Positions 1 through 7,400 of a DNA stretch of 17,536 nt are shown here, piece by piece. Position numbers and translations under genes: made by a program. Positions within the stretch are counted from its first letter, which is position 1. Each line of letters starts with the position of its first letter. The stretch is from Methanosarcinaceae archaeon (GTDB lineage Archaea; Halobacteriota; Methanosarcinia; Methanosarcinales; Methanosarcinaceae): contig JAQVBP010000051.1 in the NCBI GenBank assembly GCA_028690255.1, forward strand, positions 1-17,536. Reading direction: 5' to 3'. The notes beneath the pieces are model-generated. The model saw only the letters and a program-made list of their open reading frames with translations, had not been told where the DNA came from and searched no databases.

Positions 1-113
1 TAAATACAAATCAAATAGTTGATAATAAATAATTGATGCCGCATAAGAGTTAATTCAGAAAAATCAATATTAATTGACCTGCAGATTGATTTATATCCAG
101 AAGGAGTTCTCAG

Positions 114-395
114 ATGAGCCAGGAAGAGGATTTGGTAAAGAGTATGTACGAATGGACCGAAAAATACGCAAAAAAAATGGGTTTTAAACTCAACCCTGAC
201 AAAGAAGCCCTTGCTTACGTACTTGAAGGACTTGCCGCCAGAAAGGAAAAATACGACAGGCGCTACTGCCCCTGCAGGGTGGTTACGGGAGTTGAGGAAG
301 AAGACAGGAAAATCATATGCCCCTGCATCTACCATAAAGACGAAATAGAACAGGACGGCAAGTGCCATTGCGAACTCTTTTTTAAAGGCGATTAA
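114..395 (+). CDS. Ferredoxin:thioredoxin reductase catalytic (beta) subunit-like disulfide reductase
   Basis: The 93-aa product carries the full cysteine signature of the FTR catalytic subunit: CPC at residues 52-54, CPC at 69-71 and CHC at 84-86. In this family these cysteines bind a [4Fe-4S] cluster and form the adjacent redox-active disulfide, which passes electrons from ferredoxin to thioredoxin-like partners in the cytoplasm. The length is normal for the catalytic subunit. No variable (alpha) subunit is encoded beside it, which is usual for methanogen versions, and there is no rubredoxin-like extension. The start is supported by AAGGAG at 101-106, seven bases before ATG. A TTTATAT at 90-96 is too close to the ATG to be the TATA box of a transcript with that leader, so the promoter probably lies in the AT-rich 1-60 stretch. 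The gene stands alone, 437 bp from the next operon. Its physiological partner cannot be seen here. Confidence 0.93.
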   Translation: MSQEEDLVKSMYEWTEKYAKKMGFKLNPDKEALAYVLEGLAARKEKYDRRYCPCRVVTGVEEEDRKIICPCIYHKDEIEQDGKCHCELFFKGD

Positions 396-406
396 GGGGA
401 AGTTAA

Positions 407-431
407 AAGGAAGAAACCCTTTCCTTATTCT
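407..431 (+). terminator. Possible terminator after the FTR-like gene
   Basis: AAGGAA (407-412) can pair with TTCCTT (421-426) across an 8-nt loop, and a pyrimidine-rich stretch follows. The stem is short and AT-rich, so this is a weak candidate based on position and shape only. Confidence 0.35.
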
Positions 432-740
432 CTTTCTTCATTGCCTGTTACTTTCAGGCCGGTTTCTGTTCTTGCAGACCCCTGTCCTGCCAGGCCTTGC
501 CCGTCCTCTTTGTTCTTTCAGGTCACTATCCCGCCAGAAATGTTCATAATTTCCAGGGAAAAGTGGCTTTCAGAGCAAAAGCTGTTGTCTTCATACGGGG
601 GGAAAATAATATTATAAGAAGGGGGAAAAGTTCTGATATTAGGGCTTTGAATTGCCAGGAATTAACAGCGCAAATCAAAAAGCAATCATTTATGGTGGAT
701 AACTTAGATACCCCTAAATTAAACATCCATAATGTAATTG

Positions 741-767
741 AACACTTATAGTGTAAATAAAAACACT
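741..767 (+). promoter_or_regulatory. Palindrome plus phased half-site upstream of the fwd-like operon
   Basis: ACACT (742-746) and AGTGT (750-754) form a palindrome around TAT. The hexamer AACACT occurs at 741-746 and again at 762-767, exactly 21 bp apart, or two helical turns. AT-rich sequence with TATA-like character (TGTAAATAAA, 753-762) lies within it, about 70-90 bp before the first ATG. This geometry suits a regulator binding over a promoter. The TATA and operator assignments are inference. Confidence 0.33.
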
Positions 768-832
768 CTTATCATTTTGTAAAATAAACTCAAGCTTCTG
801 TAAAAATGAGAATGACTCAAGGGAGATAAATA

Positions 833-1300
833 ATGACCAATGCAATGGAACTCTATCAATTGCTTCCAAAAACCAACTGCAAAGAATGCGGAAAAACTTC
901 CTGCATGGCCTTTGCGGTTGCCCTTCTGTCCCGCGAGCTCACGGCTGATGATTGCCCACCTCTCAAAAATGAGCCCAAATTTAAAGAAAAATACGAAAAG
1001 ATCAACGAGCTTGCAGGTCCTGCGGGGGGGGCTACCGAGACGGGGCTGATCGTGCACGAAGAACTCTGTTTCGGCTGCGGGAACTGTGTTGTGGCCTGTC
1101 CGGTCAACGTGGCCAACGATCCTTACGGGGTGGGGTCGGGCAACGCCCCTAAAAAGAACGAAAAGCTCATCCTGACCATTGAAGACGGGATTGTTAAAGC
1201 CCAGAACGTGGACGAGTGCAGAAGGTTCGGGAAAAACAAAATTCTCTGCACCGGCTGCATTGTGACCTGCCCTGTAGAGGCAATAGAGTTTGTCGTGTGA
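833..1300 (+). CDS. Iron-sulfur ferredoxin with N-terminal CdhE-like 4Fe-4S domain, partner of FwdB/D
   Basis: This 155-aa protein joins two iron-sulfur units. The N-terminus has Cys16, Cys19, Cys24 and Cys41 in a context (LLPKTNCKECG) typical of the PF04060 Fe-S domain found in corrinoid/CODH-complex proteins. The C-terminal half is ferredoxin-like: Cys79, 82, 85 and 89 form a classic CxxCxxCxxxCP motif, and Cys139, 142 and 146 with Cys129 probably hold a second, atypically spaced cluster. Up to three [4Fe-4S] clusters are therefore possible. It is first in an operon, 15 bp before fwdB, and most likely delivers or takes electrons at the FwdB active site, as the FwdG/FwdF polyferredoxins do in other methanogens. 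The start is chosen for the GGGAG upstream; a second Met lies at residue 5. The electron-transfer role is inferred from motifs and context. Confidence 0.85.
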   Translation: MTNAMELYQLLPKTNCKECGKTSCMAFAVALLSRELTADDCPPLKNEPKFKEKYEKINELAGPAGGATETGLIVHEELCFGCGNCVVACPVNVANDPYGVGSGNAPKKNEKLILTIEDGIVKAQNVDECRRFGKNKILCTGCIVTCPVEAIEFVV

Positions 1301-1315
1301 AGTGAAGGTGAGCAA

Positions 1316-2566
1316 ATGGAAAAAGAATATTACGTATGTACCGGCTGCGGCCTGCTCTGTGACGATATCGAGCTCGAAATGGAAAAGGACCTTATCGGCA
1401 AAGTGCACACCGCCTGCAGGGTGGGAGTCGCCCACATGAAGGAAAGCCCGGGTGAAGCGGAATACCTGGTGGACGGGAAAAAAGTGGACGAAAAGACCGC
1501 AATAGAAGAAGCTGCGTCCGTCCTCAAAGCCGCCAGAAATCCTCTTATCTTCGGGCTTGGCACCTCCACAAACGAAGCCCAGAAAAAGGCAATCGAGCTT
1601 GCTGAAAAGCTCAACGCAACCCTTGATGACACCTCCTCTTTCTGCCTCGGGCCGCTTATCGAGGCGATCCTGCAGGAGAAATTCAAGACCTGCACCCTGG
1701 ACGACGTAAGGAATAAGGCCGACATTTCCTTTTTCTGGGGGTCTGACCCCGCGGACTCCCACCCCCGTCACCTCTCAAAGTTTTCCTATTTCCCAAGGGG
1801 GCAGGAAAAACAGCGCGGCTGGGAAGAGGAAAGGACCGCAATTGCTGTCGATATAAGGAAATCCCATACCGCAAAGATCTGCGGAAACGAGTTTTATCAG
1901 GTCCCGCCCGGAGGAGATGCCGAGTTCATAGAGGCCCTGATTGCGGGTCTGTCGGGAAAACTTCCCAAAACATCTTTCAAGTTCCCCCCCAAGAAACTCC
2001 TGGAACTTGCAAACATACTTAAAGGCGCCAGGTTCGGAGTTATATTCGTGGGCCTCGGCCTGATCTATTCCCTGGAAAACCTTGAACCCCTTATCAAACT
2101 CATGGACACGCTCAACGAGAAGGCGAAAGGGGACTTTTACCTGATCCCCATGGTGGGCCACTACAACATGCGGGGTTTTAATGAAACCCTCTTTGAGAAG
2201 ACCGGGTTCGTAAACAGCGTAAAGTTCGAGGAAGGCTCCGTAAAGCATGGCCCCGGGTATTCGGTTGTGGAGTCCCTGAAAGCAAAGACCGTGGATGCGG
2301 CTCTTATCATAGGCTCCGACCCCCTGGCAAGCCTGCCCCACTCAATTGCAAAACAACTTCTTGAAATTCCGCTAATCACCATAGACCCCTGCGAAACCCT
2401 GAGTTCCAGAAAGGCGAAAGTCTCGATTCGCTCGGGAGTCAGCGGAGTTGAGGCAGGGGGCAGTGCGACCAGGATGGACGGGGTGCAGGTCCCCTTCAGG
2501 CCGGCAATCGATGCGAAACGCCCCTCGGACGAGGAAATTCTAAGCAAACTCATGGAGGCACTCTGA
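1316..2566 (+). CDS. fwdB: Formylmethanofuran dehydrogenase subunit B (Mo/W catalytic subunit), paralogue-like
   Basis: The 416-aa protein matches the FwdB/FmdB branch of the molybdopterin oxidoreductase superfamily, which reduces CO2 to formate at a Mo or W bis-pterin centre in the first step of CO2-based methanogenesis, or the reverse in methyl oxidation. Visible features are an N-terminal [4Fe-4S] ligand set (Cys8, Cys11, Cys15, Cys34), a DDTSSFC segment with Cys110 at the expected metal-ligand position, a PRGQEKQRG-type loop near residue 160, an IAVDIRKSHTAK segment and a GHYNMRGFNE segment. Length is normal. The residue after Cys110 is Leu (CLGP), where I expect CHGP in FwdB proteins. 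The start follows GGTGA by a few bases, and the stop overlaps the fwdD start (TGATG at 2564-2568), so the two are translationally coupled. Genes for subunits A, C and E are absent nearby. Sequence alone cannot tell Mo from W. Confidence 0.92.
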   Translation: MEKEYYVCTGCGLLCDDIELEMEKDLIGKVHTACRVGVAHMKESPGEAEYLVDGKKVDEKTAIEEAASVLKAARNPLIFGLGTSTNEAQKKAIELAEKLNATLDDTSSFCLGPLIEAILQEKFKTCTLDDVRNKADISFFWGSDPADSHPRHLSKFSYFPRGQEKQRGWEEERTAIAVDIRKSHTAKICGNEFYQVPPGGDAEFIEALIAGLSGKLPKTSFKFPPKKLLELANILKGARFGVIFVGLGLIYSLENLEPLIKLMDTLNEKAKGDFYLIPMVGHYNMRGFNETLFEKTGFVNSVKFEEGSVKHGPGYSVVESLKAKTVDAALIIGSDPLASLPHSIAKQLLEIPLITIDPCETLSSRKAKVSIRSGVSGVEAGGSATRMDGVQVPFRPAIDAKRPSDEEILSKLMEAL

Positions 2567-2964
2567 TGGATTTCGGATCTTTTCTTGCAGCCCCTGAACT
2601 CAAGGTGAAGATAGTCACCTACAGGGACATTTTCCAGAACAAGGCCATGATCGAAGACCGCTTCGGAGAGGACTACAGGACCCGGTCCGCTATTATAAAA
2701 CTGGACCCGGCAGACCTCAAAAGCCTGAGCGTGAAGAAAGGCGATACGGTAATCCTGAAAAACTCTTTCGGAAAAGTCGTGGTAAAGGCCGAAGAGTCCG
2801 GCTACGAGCCCCCGCACAGGGGAATTGCCTATATGCCTAACAGCCCCTGGTCCAATATGCTTGTCTCGAACGAGACCGGCGGTACGGGAGTCCCCAAATT
2901 CAAGGACATCGAGGCCACGGCCTCCTCGGCCAAAGGGGAAAAGGTTACGGATTTTGAGTTTTGA
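2566..2964 (+). CDS. fwdD: Formylmethanofuran dehydrogenase subunit D (molybdopterin dinucleotide-binding)
   Basis: The 132-aa product is the size of FwdD/FmdD and corresponds to the C-terminal pterin-dinucleotide-binding domain of formate dehydrogenase-type enzymes, split off as its own subunit. Supporting stretches are the early TYRDIFQNKA segment, a beta-barrel core around residues 43-85 (LDPADLKSLSVKKGDTV) and the conserved PWSNML...TGGTGVPKFKDI segment near residues 99-118, which in relatives contacts the cofactor. It clamps the second pterin onto FwdB, and its start overlaps the fwdB stop by one base, as expected for equimolar partners. It closes the operon: a hairpin with a T-run follows about 55 bp after the stop. 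The tail after residue 118 is polar and probably flexible. Confidence 0.9.
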   Translation: MDFGSFLAAPELKVKIVTYRDIFQNKAMIEDRFGEDYRTRSAIIKLDPADLKSLSVKKGDTVILKNSFGKVVVKAEESGYEPPHRGIAYMPNSPWSNMLVSNETGGTGVPKFKDIEATASSAKGEKVTDFEF

Positions 2965-3018
2965 AAATTATGGAATTTGAATTTTGGAATAAGCTTCCGG
3001 AAATTATTTCAAGCATGA

Positions 3019-3048
3019 GGAGGGAGCCCCTTCCCCCCTCCCTTTTTT
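3019..3048 (+). terminator. Hairpin plus T-run ending the ferredoxin-fwdB-fwdD operon
   Basis: GGAGGG (3019-3024) pairs with CCCTCC (3036-3041). An alternative register pairs GGGAG (3022-3026) with CTCCC (3038-3042). Six T residues follow at 3043-3048. Its position just after the fwdD stop fits a transcription terminator; archaea mainly use the T-run. Confidence 0.6.
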
Positions 3049-3096
3049 GTACAGGGAATTCCATGATTTCTCTGATTATCTCTTTGAGTTGAGGAC

Positions 3097-3384
3097 ATGG
3101 ATAAAATGGCCCTGGAATTCACTCCTGTTTTGAAAAACGGAATAAGGTATTATCGCTTCGAAGCTTTTGAAAACGTGGCTTCCCGCTGGGAACTTCCCTG
3201 CGAGTACATAAGCGGGCTCCATTTTACGGCCTGGGAGGGAGTTTTACTCTATTCGGCCGGAAGTTTTGTCCGAAAGGTTGCTGTGGGCAGCGAAATTTCG
3301 GAGAAAGAGTATCTGGAACTGAAGAAGGTCGTGGAACTCGGAAAGGAAAGGTTGAAAGAAATCCGGAGCAGGCAGAGAGGGTGA
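3097..3384 (+). CDS. Small hypothetical protein (95 aa)
   Basis: I do not recognise this protein. It is soluble, with no cysteine cluster or membrane segment. The first ~65 residues are mixed and aromatic-rich (RYYRFEAFENVASRWELP), suggesting a small alpha/beta fold with several strands. The last 30 residues are a charged helix (EYLELKKVVELGKERLKEI). Codon use resembles the neighbouring genes, which supports a real gene. GAGG at 3091-3094 is only two bases from the ATG at 3097 but 11 bases from a second in-frame ATG at 3106, so translation may begin at residue 4. It lies after the operon terminator and has no obvious TATA box, so it may be expressed by read-through. No function is proposed. 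Confidence 0.65.
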   Translation: MDKMALEFTPVLKNGIRYYRFEAFENVASRWELPCEYISGLHFTAWEGVLLYSAGSFVRKVAVGSEISEKEYLELKKVVELGKERLKEIRSRQRG

Positions 3385-3434
3385 TGAATTTTTAAAAGAA
3401 GGCTATCGGGTATGAAATAGAAACTCAGTCGAAA

Positions 3435-3690
3435 CCGGCGCTGCCTTAATAGTCATCTTTCGTTTTTTTGTTTTGCGTCGAAGACGCGCCGGGGCAGGCC
3501 AACTCCAAAAAAAGTAAAAAACTTCCCCCGGCAACCGTAACAAAATCTGTTCAGTGACAACGCCTGTAAAAACCTTAAAAGGGTTCAAAAATTCCGGGCA
3601 CTTTTCTGAGTGACTCGTCATTTATTGCAGGTCCATCAAGAAAAGGCCGCCCGCCTCCGGCGGTCGTTGGGGGCCCGGATTCCGGTTAAA
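3435..3690. repeat. Copy A of a ~260-nt diverged direct repeat with conserved hairpins
   Basis: The stretch beginning CCGGCGCTGCCTTAATAG (3435-3452) is repeated in the same orientation 458 bp later. Shared landmarks in the same order are an AAGACGCGC block followed by GGGGCAGG, GCCTGTAAAA, a GAGT..CTCGT block, TTGCAGG, and a GC-rich hairpin near the end. In this copy the hairpin is GGCCGCC (3645-3651) with GGCGGTC (3659-3665). CTGCC (3441-3445) can also pair with GGCAG (3493-3497). A 72-codon frame on the minus strand inside this copy is not preserved in copy B, so the element is probably non-coding. Its nature (structured RNA, mobile-element remnant or regulatory element) is unknown, and so is its strand. 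Confidence 0.6.
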
Positions 3691-3820
3691 GCGATCTAAA
3701 ATCCGTTAGCCTGTTTCTTAGATTCGAGCCTCAACTCAGCGTCTGCTGCCGGAAAACACGGTAAATTCGCCTTTTTCCAGACCGGGCCAGGTTTCAATTT
3801 TAACTTCCCAGCGTCCGGAT

Positions 3821-3850
3821 GTCAACTACCCCTGAGCTAAAGACTCAGGG
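3821..3850 (+). mobile_element. IS200/IS605-like terminal hairpin (remnant)
   Basis: GTCAACTACCCCTGAGCTAAAG leads into a perfect 7-bp stem, CCCTGAG (3830-3836) with CTCAGGG (3844-3850), around the loop CTAAAGA. The layout of TCAAC, a pyrimidine block, a short stem and a CTAAAG loop resembles the ends of IS200/IS605 (TnpA/TnpB) elements. Related strings occur at 11191-11210 and, on the minus strand, at 13553-13572. No transposase gene is present. The family name comes from memory of such ends and is tentative. Confidence 0.4.
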
Positions 3851-3892
3851 AGTTCCTGCGGAGTTCTTATGAAATCAAGATTTATTTTGAAT

Positions 3893-4160
3893 CCGGCGCT
3901 GCCTTAATAGCTGTCTTCTGCCTTTTTTATTCCTTGTCAAAGACGCGCAGGGGCAGGAATATTCCGAAAAAAGAAAACGAAGCCCTCTTCAGCAGTCTTA
4001 TAATATTGACAAATAATTTGAATAACTATGCCTGTAAAAGCCTAAAGTAGAGGGGCAAAGCTTCCTACCTTTTTTTGAGTTATTCGTTCTTTTTTGCAGG
4101 ATCTTCAAAAAAATGCCGCCAGTCTTCAGCGGCCTTTAAGAGCCCATAATCCAGTTTAAA
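3893..4160. repeat. Copy B of the ~260-nt diverged direct repeat
   Basis: The copy starts with the same 18 bases as copy A (3893-3910) and keeps the AAGACGCGC block, GGGGCAGG, GCCTGTAAAA, the GAGT-T-TTCGT block, TTGCAGG and the terminal hairpin, here GCCGC (4115-4119) with GCGGC (4129-4133). The CTGCC/GGCAG pairing is also kept (3899-3903 with 3952-3956). Sequence between the landmarks is much diverged and more AT-rich than copy A. Keeping the hairpins while the rest drifts argues for function at the RNA or DNA-structure level, but two copies alone cannot prove it. Confidence 0.6.
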
Positions 4161-4310
4161 CCCCTTAAAAACCGTATATTCACCTATAAAAATTCTATTT
4201 TAAAAGAGCTAAATAGTAAAAAGTGTGCAAAAATTTAGTTTTAAATTTGCAGTAAATTCTGGACACTACAAATGCAAAAATATAAAACTATTCAGCTCAA
4301 TTAATATTCT

Positions 4311-4338
4311 AACTAAATATATTTATTTTTATTTAGTT
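4311..4338 (+). promoter_or_regulatory. AT-rich inverted repeat, candidate promoter/operator of the surface-protein gene
   Basis: AACTAAATA (4311-4319) and TATTTAGTT (4330-4338) are perfect inverted repeats of 9 bp separated by 10 bp. The left arm and spacer contain a TATA-like ATATATTTA. A TATA box here would start transcription near 4345-4350 and leave a leader of about 90 nt, plausible for Methanosarcina. GAGATGATG (4423-4431), close to the Shine-Dalgarno consensus, precedes the ATG at 4439. The promoter assignment is inference. Confidence 0.4.
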
Positions 4339-4438
4339 ATAATGATCATTTTGCGTTTAAGCCGGGTATACATTCCAATATTGTTTTACATAGCTTGTAA
4401 AAAACAGGGTATAAATTAAAAAGAGATGATGAAATAAA

Positions 4439-7400
4439 ATGCTAAAAAAAACAATTATATTTTTCTCTCTTGTTGCAATGTGTCTCTTACTCGGGCATGC
4501 GGCGGCAACTTCAGAAAATTTGACTGATATAGAAAATGAATACTCAACACCTGAAAACAAGGAATTTATAACATATGAAAATAATAATTCCGATTTTATT
4601 TCCCTTGCTCCTTTGAATCCCGAGTTTGAGGAATATCTGGAAAAAGAAGATCCAGAAGAGCCCGGGCGGGAAAGAATACTGCTGACCTCCAGTGATTCAT
4701 TATTTCCTGAAACGGCAAACTCCGGCGAAGAAGCCGTTAATTTAGTAACAGGACTCGTTCCCGCTCCCGTAGACCTTTCACACCTGGAAACTATGGGTAA
4801 TGTGGTAGGTTCGGGTTCTTATCAGGTTTCTTATGACCTTCGGACCCTCGGGCTTGTGAGTCCTGTCCGGGACCAGAAAGATTCAGGAAGTTGCTGGGCA
4901 TTTGGGGCCTATGCGTCCCTTGAATCTTACATTCTAAAAACTGATGGAAAAAATAGGGACTTCTCCGAAAACAACATGAAAAACCTGCTCTCCAAAAATT
5001 ATCCTGAAGGTTTTGATTTTGATGAAGGCGGAAACGAGTTCATGTCAACCGCATACCTTGCCCGCTGGAGCGGCCCGGTAAGTGAAACCGATGACCCCTA
5101 CGACCCTCACTCCGGGATCTCTTCAACAGATACTCCTTCCTTAAAACATATCCAGGAAGTGCTCTTCCTCCCTGCAAGAAGTGGCCCCCTGGATAACGAG
5201 CTTATCAAACAGGCCCTTATGAATTACGGGGTACTTGACTCCAGCATTCATTTTTCTTTCGACGCTTATGACGCTGCCAACTCCAGTTATTATTATTCAG
5301 GTTCGGAACCTGCAAACCATATGATAGGCATTGTGGGCTGGGACGATTCTTTTGACAGAAACAAATTCATCCCTGCAGCTCCGGGAGACGGGGCGTTCAT
5401 TATCAAGAATTCCTGGGAGACCAGCTGGGGAGATGAAGGTTTCTTTTATATTTCCTATTATGATTCCGTTATAGGATCCGGGAATGCCGTCCATACGGCC
5501 GAAGATCTCAGTTCCTCTTCCCATGTTTACCAGCACGACCCCCTGGGCTGGGTTGAAAGTATAGGGTACTCGGGAAGCAACACAGCCTGGGCAGCCAACA
5601 TCTTCACAGCCGAAGCCGCTGAGACCCTTGAAGCCGTGAGTTTCTATACCACTGCCTCTGATGCCGGATATGAAATTTATGTCTACACTGATCCGGACTC
5701 AGGGCCTAAAAATTCATCCGGGGCAAAAACCTCTGTCAACGGGACAATCCCCTTTGCAGGCTACCATACGGTTTCTCTGGACTCCGGAGTTCCGCTTGAG
5801 CCCGGGCAAAACTTTTCAGTACTTGTTAAATTGACGACTCCTGACTATTCCTATCCTGTGGCGGTTGAATACCCGATGGAAGGGTACAGCAGCAAAGCCA
5901 GGGCAGATCAAGGAGAGAGTTTCTTCAGCCCGGACGGGGAGAGCTGGGTGGACACTGCTCTTGCTGTGGAAAACATGAACGTCTGTATTAAAGCCTTCAC
6001 AAACCGGAGCACAGCTGCGGAAGCTGCCTTTACGGCCAATGTGACCTCGGGCCCGGCCCCCTTAACGGTCGGATTTATTGATGCAAGTGCATTTTCCCCC
6101 ACGGCCTGGGCCTGGGACTTTGGAGACGGAAACACTTCAACCGACCGTTTTCCGGTCCACCGCTACACGGAAGCCGGAAAGTATAATGTCACGCTCCGCG
6201 TGGAAAACGAATACGGAAACAGCACTATTGAAAAAACGGAATGGGTCGGCGTAACTGACGCTTTCCTGATTTATGTGGATGACGACGGGCCTGCAAACTT
6301 TACTTCCATCCAGGCTGCGGTTGACGCTGCTTCTCCCTACGCCACAATCATTGTCAGAAACGGCACGTACACGGAAAACGTTAATGTTGACAGGGCTGTT
6401 ACAATCATTTCCGAGTTCGGACCCGAGTACACGGAAGTAAAGGCTGCAAACCCGAAAGATTCCGTATTCTACGTAACGGCAGATTCAGTAAACATTTCAG
6501 GTTTTACCGTAAGTGGAGGGTCTAAACTTCCGTTTTCCGGCTCCTACGCTACCTCCGGAATCTGGCTCTATGAGGTAAGGGACTGCAACATAAGCGGAAA
6601 CGTGCTTTCGGACAATTACTGTGGAATTTATGTGATTTCCTCAGAGAACTGCACTCTGAACGGGAACAGGGCCAAATCCAATAGGTTTGGAATCTATCTG
6701 TACCGGTCGGAAGGAAATAGCCTGAAAAACAACCGGATGGAAAACAACTCTTATAATTTTGCAATTCCGGGGGCTTCGGCCGAACAGGATATTGACGATA
6801 GCAACACAGTTGACGGAAAGCCTATCTACTATCTTGTAAACGAAAGCGACCGTGTCCTGGATTCAGGTTCGAATGCCGGGACAGTTTATTGTATTGACTG
6901 CCGGAACGTAACGGTCCGGGACCTGAACTTCACTGGAAATTACTACGGGCTTTATCTTTACAATACGACGGACTCCCACGTTGAGAACATCAGCTCTTCA
7001 GAAAACAGCAATGGTTTCTATATTAGTGAATCCTACGGCTTGAATATTACAGACAATTCCGCAAGTTCAAACGGCTACGGGTTTTACATCAGGGATTCCA
7101 CCGGTTTTAATTTCACAGACAACTCCGCAAGTTCAAACGGCTACGGGCTTTATATTACAGATTCTAAATGGGAAGCTCTCTCCCGTAATAGAATGGACGG
7201 GAACACTTACAACTTTGAAATTGAAGGAGCCTGTGCTTCGCAAAACACGCCTGATATAGAGTCAGGTAACCTGCTGAACGGAAAGCCCCTTTACATCCTT
7301 TCCGGAGTCTCCGATTATGTCCTGGGTGCAGGATCTGATGCCGGTTCTGTTTATTTGCTCAACTGCCTGAACGTAACAGTCCGGGACCTGGTGTTCCAGG

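Larger units (their letters stand above)
396..832 (+). other. 437-bp spacer and leader of the fwd-like operon
   Basis: I find no convincing gene here. An 84-codon open frame at 497-751 lacks a ribosome binding site, has unconvincing composition and resembles nothing I know. The first part is pyrimidine-rich. The last ~110 bp turn AT-rich and contain the promoter-like elements of the downstream operon, listed separately. The operon's first ATG at 833 is preceded by a purine-rich GGGAG starting near 821. Confidence 0.5.
3385..4438. other. 1.05-kb gene-free region
   Basis: No convincing coding sequence was found. The region consists of the two direct-repeat copies, a ~200-bp spacer between them carrying the IS200/IS605-like hairpin, and a strongly AT-rich last ~240 bp that serves as the upstream region of the surface-protein gene. 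A 64-codon frame at 4225-4419 is rich in Ile, Lys, Tyr and Phe, as chance frames in AT-rich DNA are. Confidence 0.6.

Noticed and set aside
497..751. 84-codon plus-strand frame in the spacer before the fwd-like operon
   Set aside because: No ribosome binding site, implausible composition, overlaps the AT-rich promoter region, and a minus-strand frame of similar size covers the same DNA.
746..1771. 341-codon minus-strand frame opposite the ferredoxin and fwdB genes
   Set aside because: It lies antisense to two genes with clear family motifs; its residue composition is that of a codon-bias shadow.
3403..3621. 72-codon minus-strand frame inside repeat copy A
   Set aside because: The frame is not kept in repeat copy B, and the sequence has no recognisable features.
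3700..3740. TTAGATTCGAGCC resembling a tRNA T-arm
   Set aside because: No acceptor, D or anticodon stems could be drawn around it.
4225..4419. 64-codon plus-strand frame upstream of the surface-protein gene
   Set aside because: Composition (Ile/Lys/Tyr/Phe) is what AT-rich non-coding DNA gives by chance, and it overlaps the promoter-like inverted repeat.
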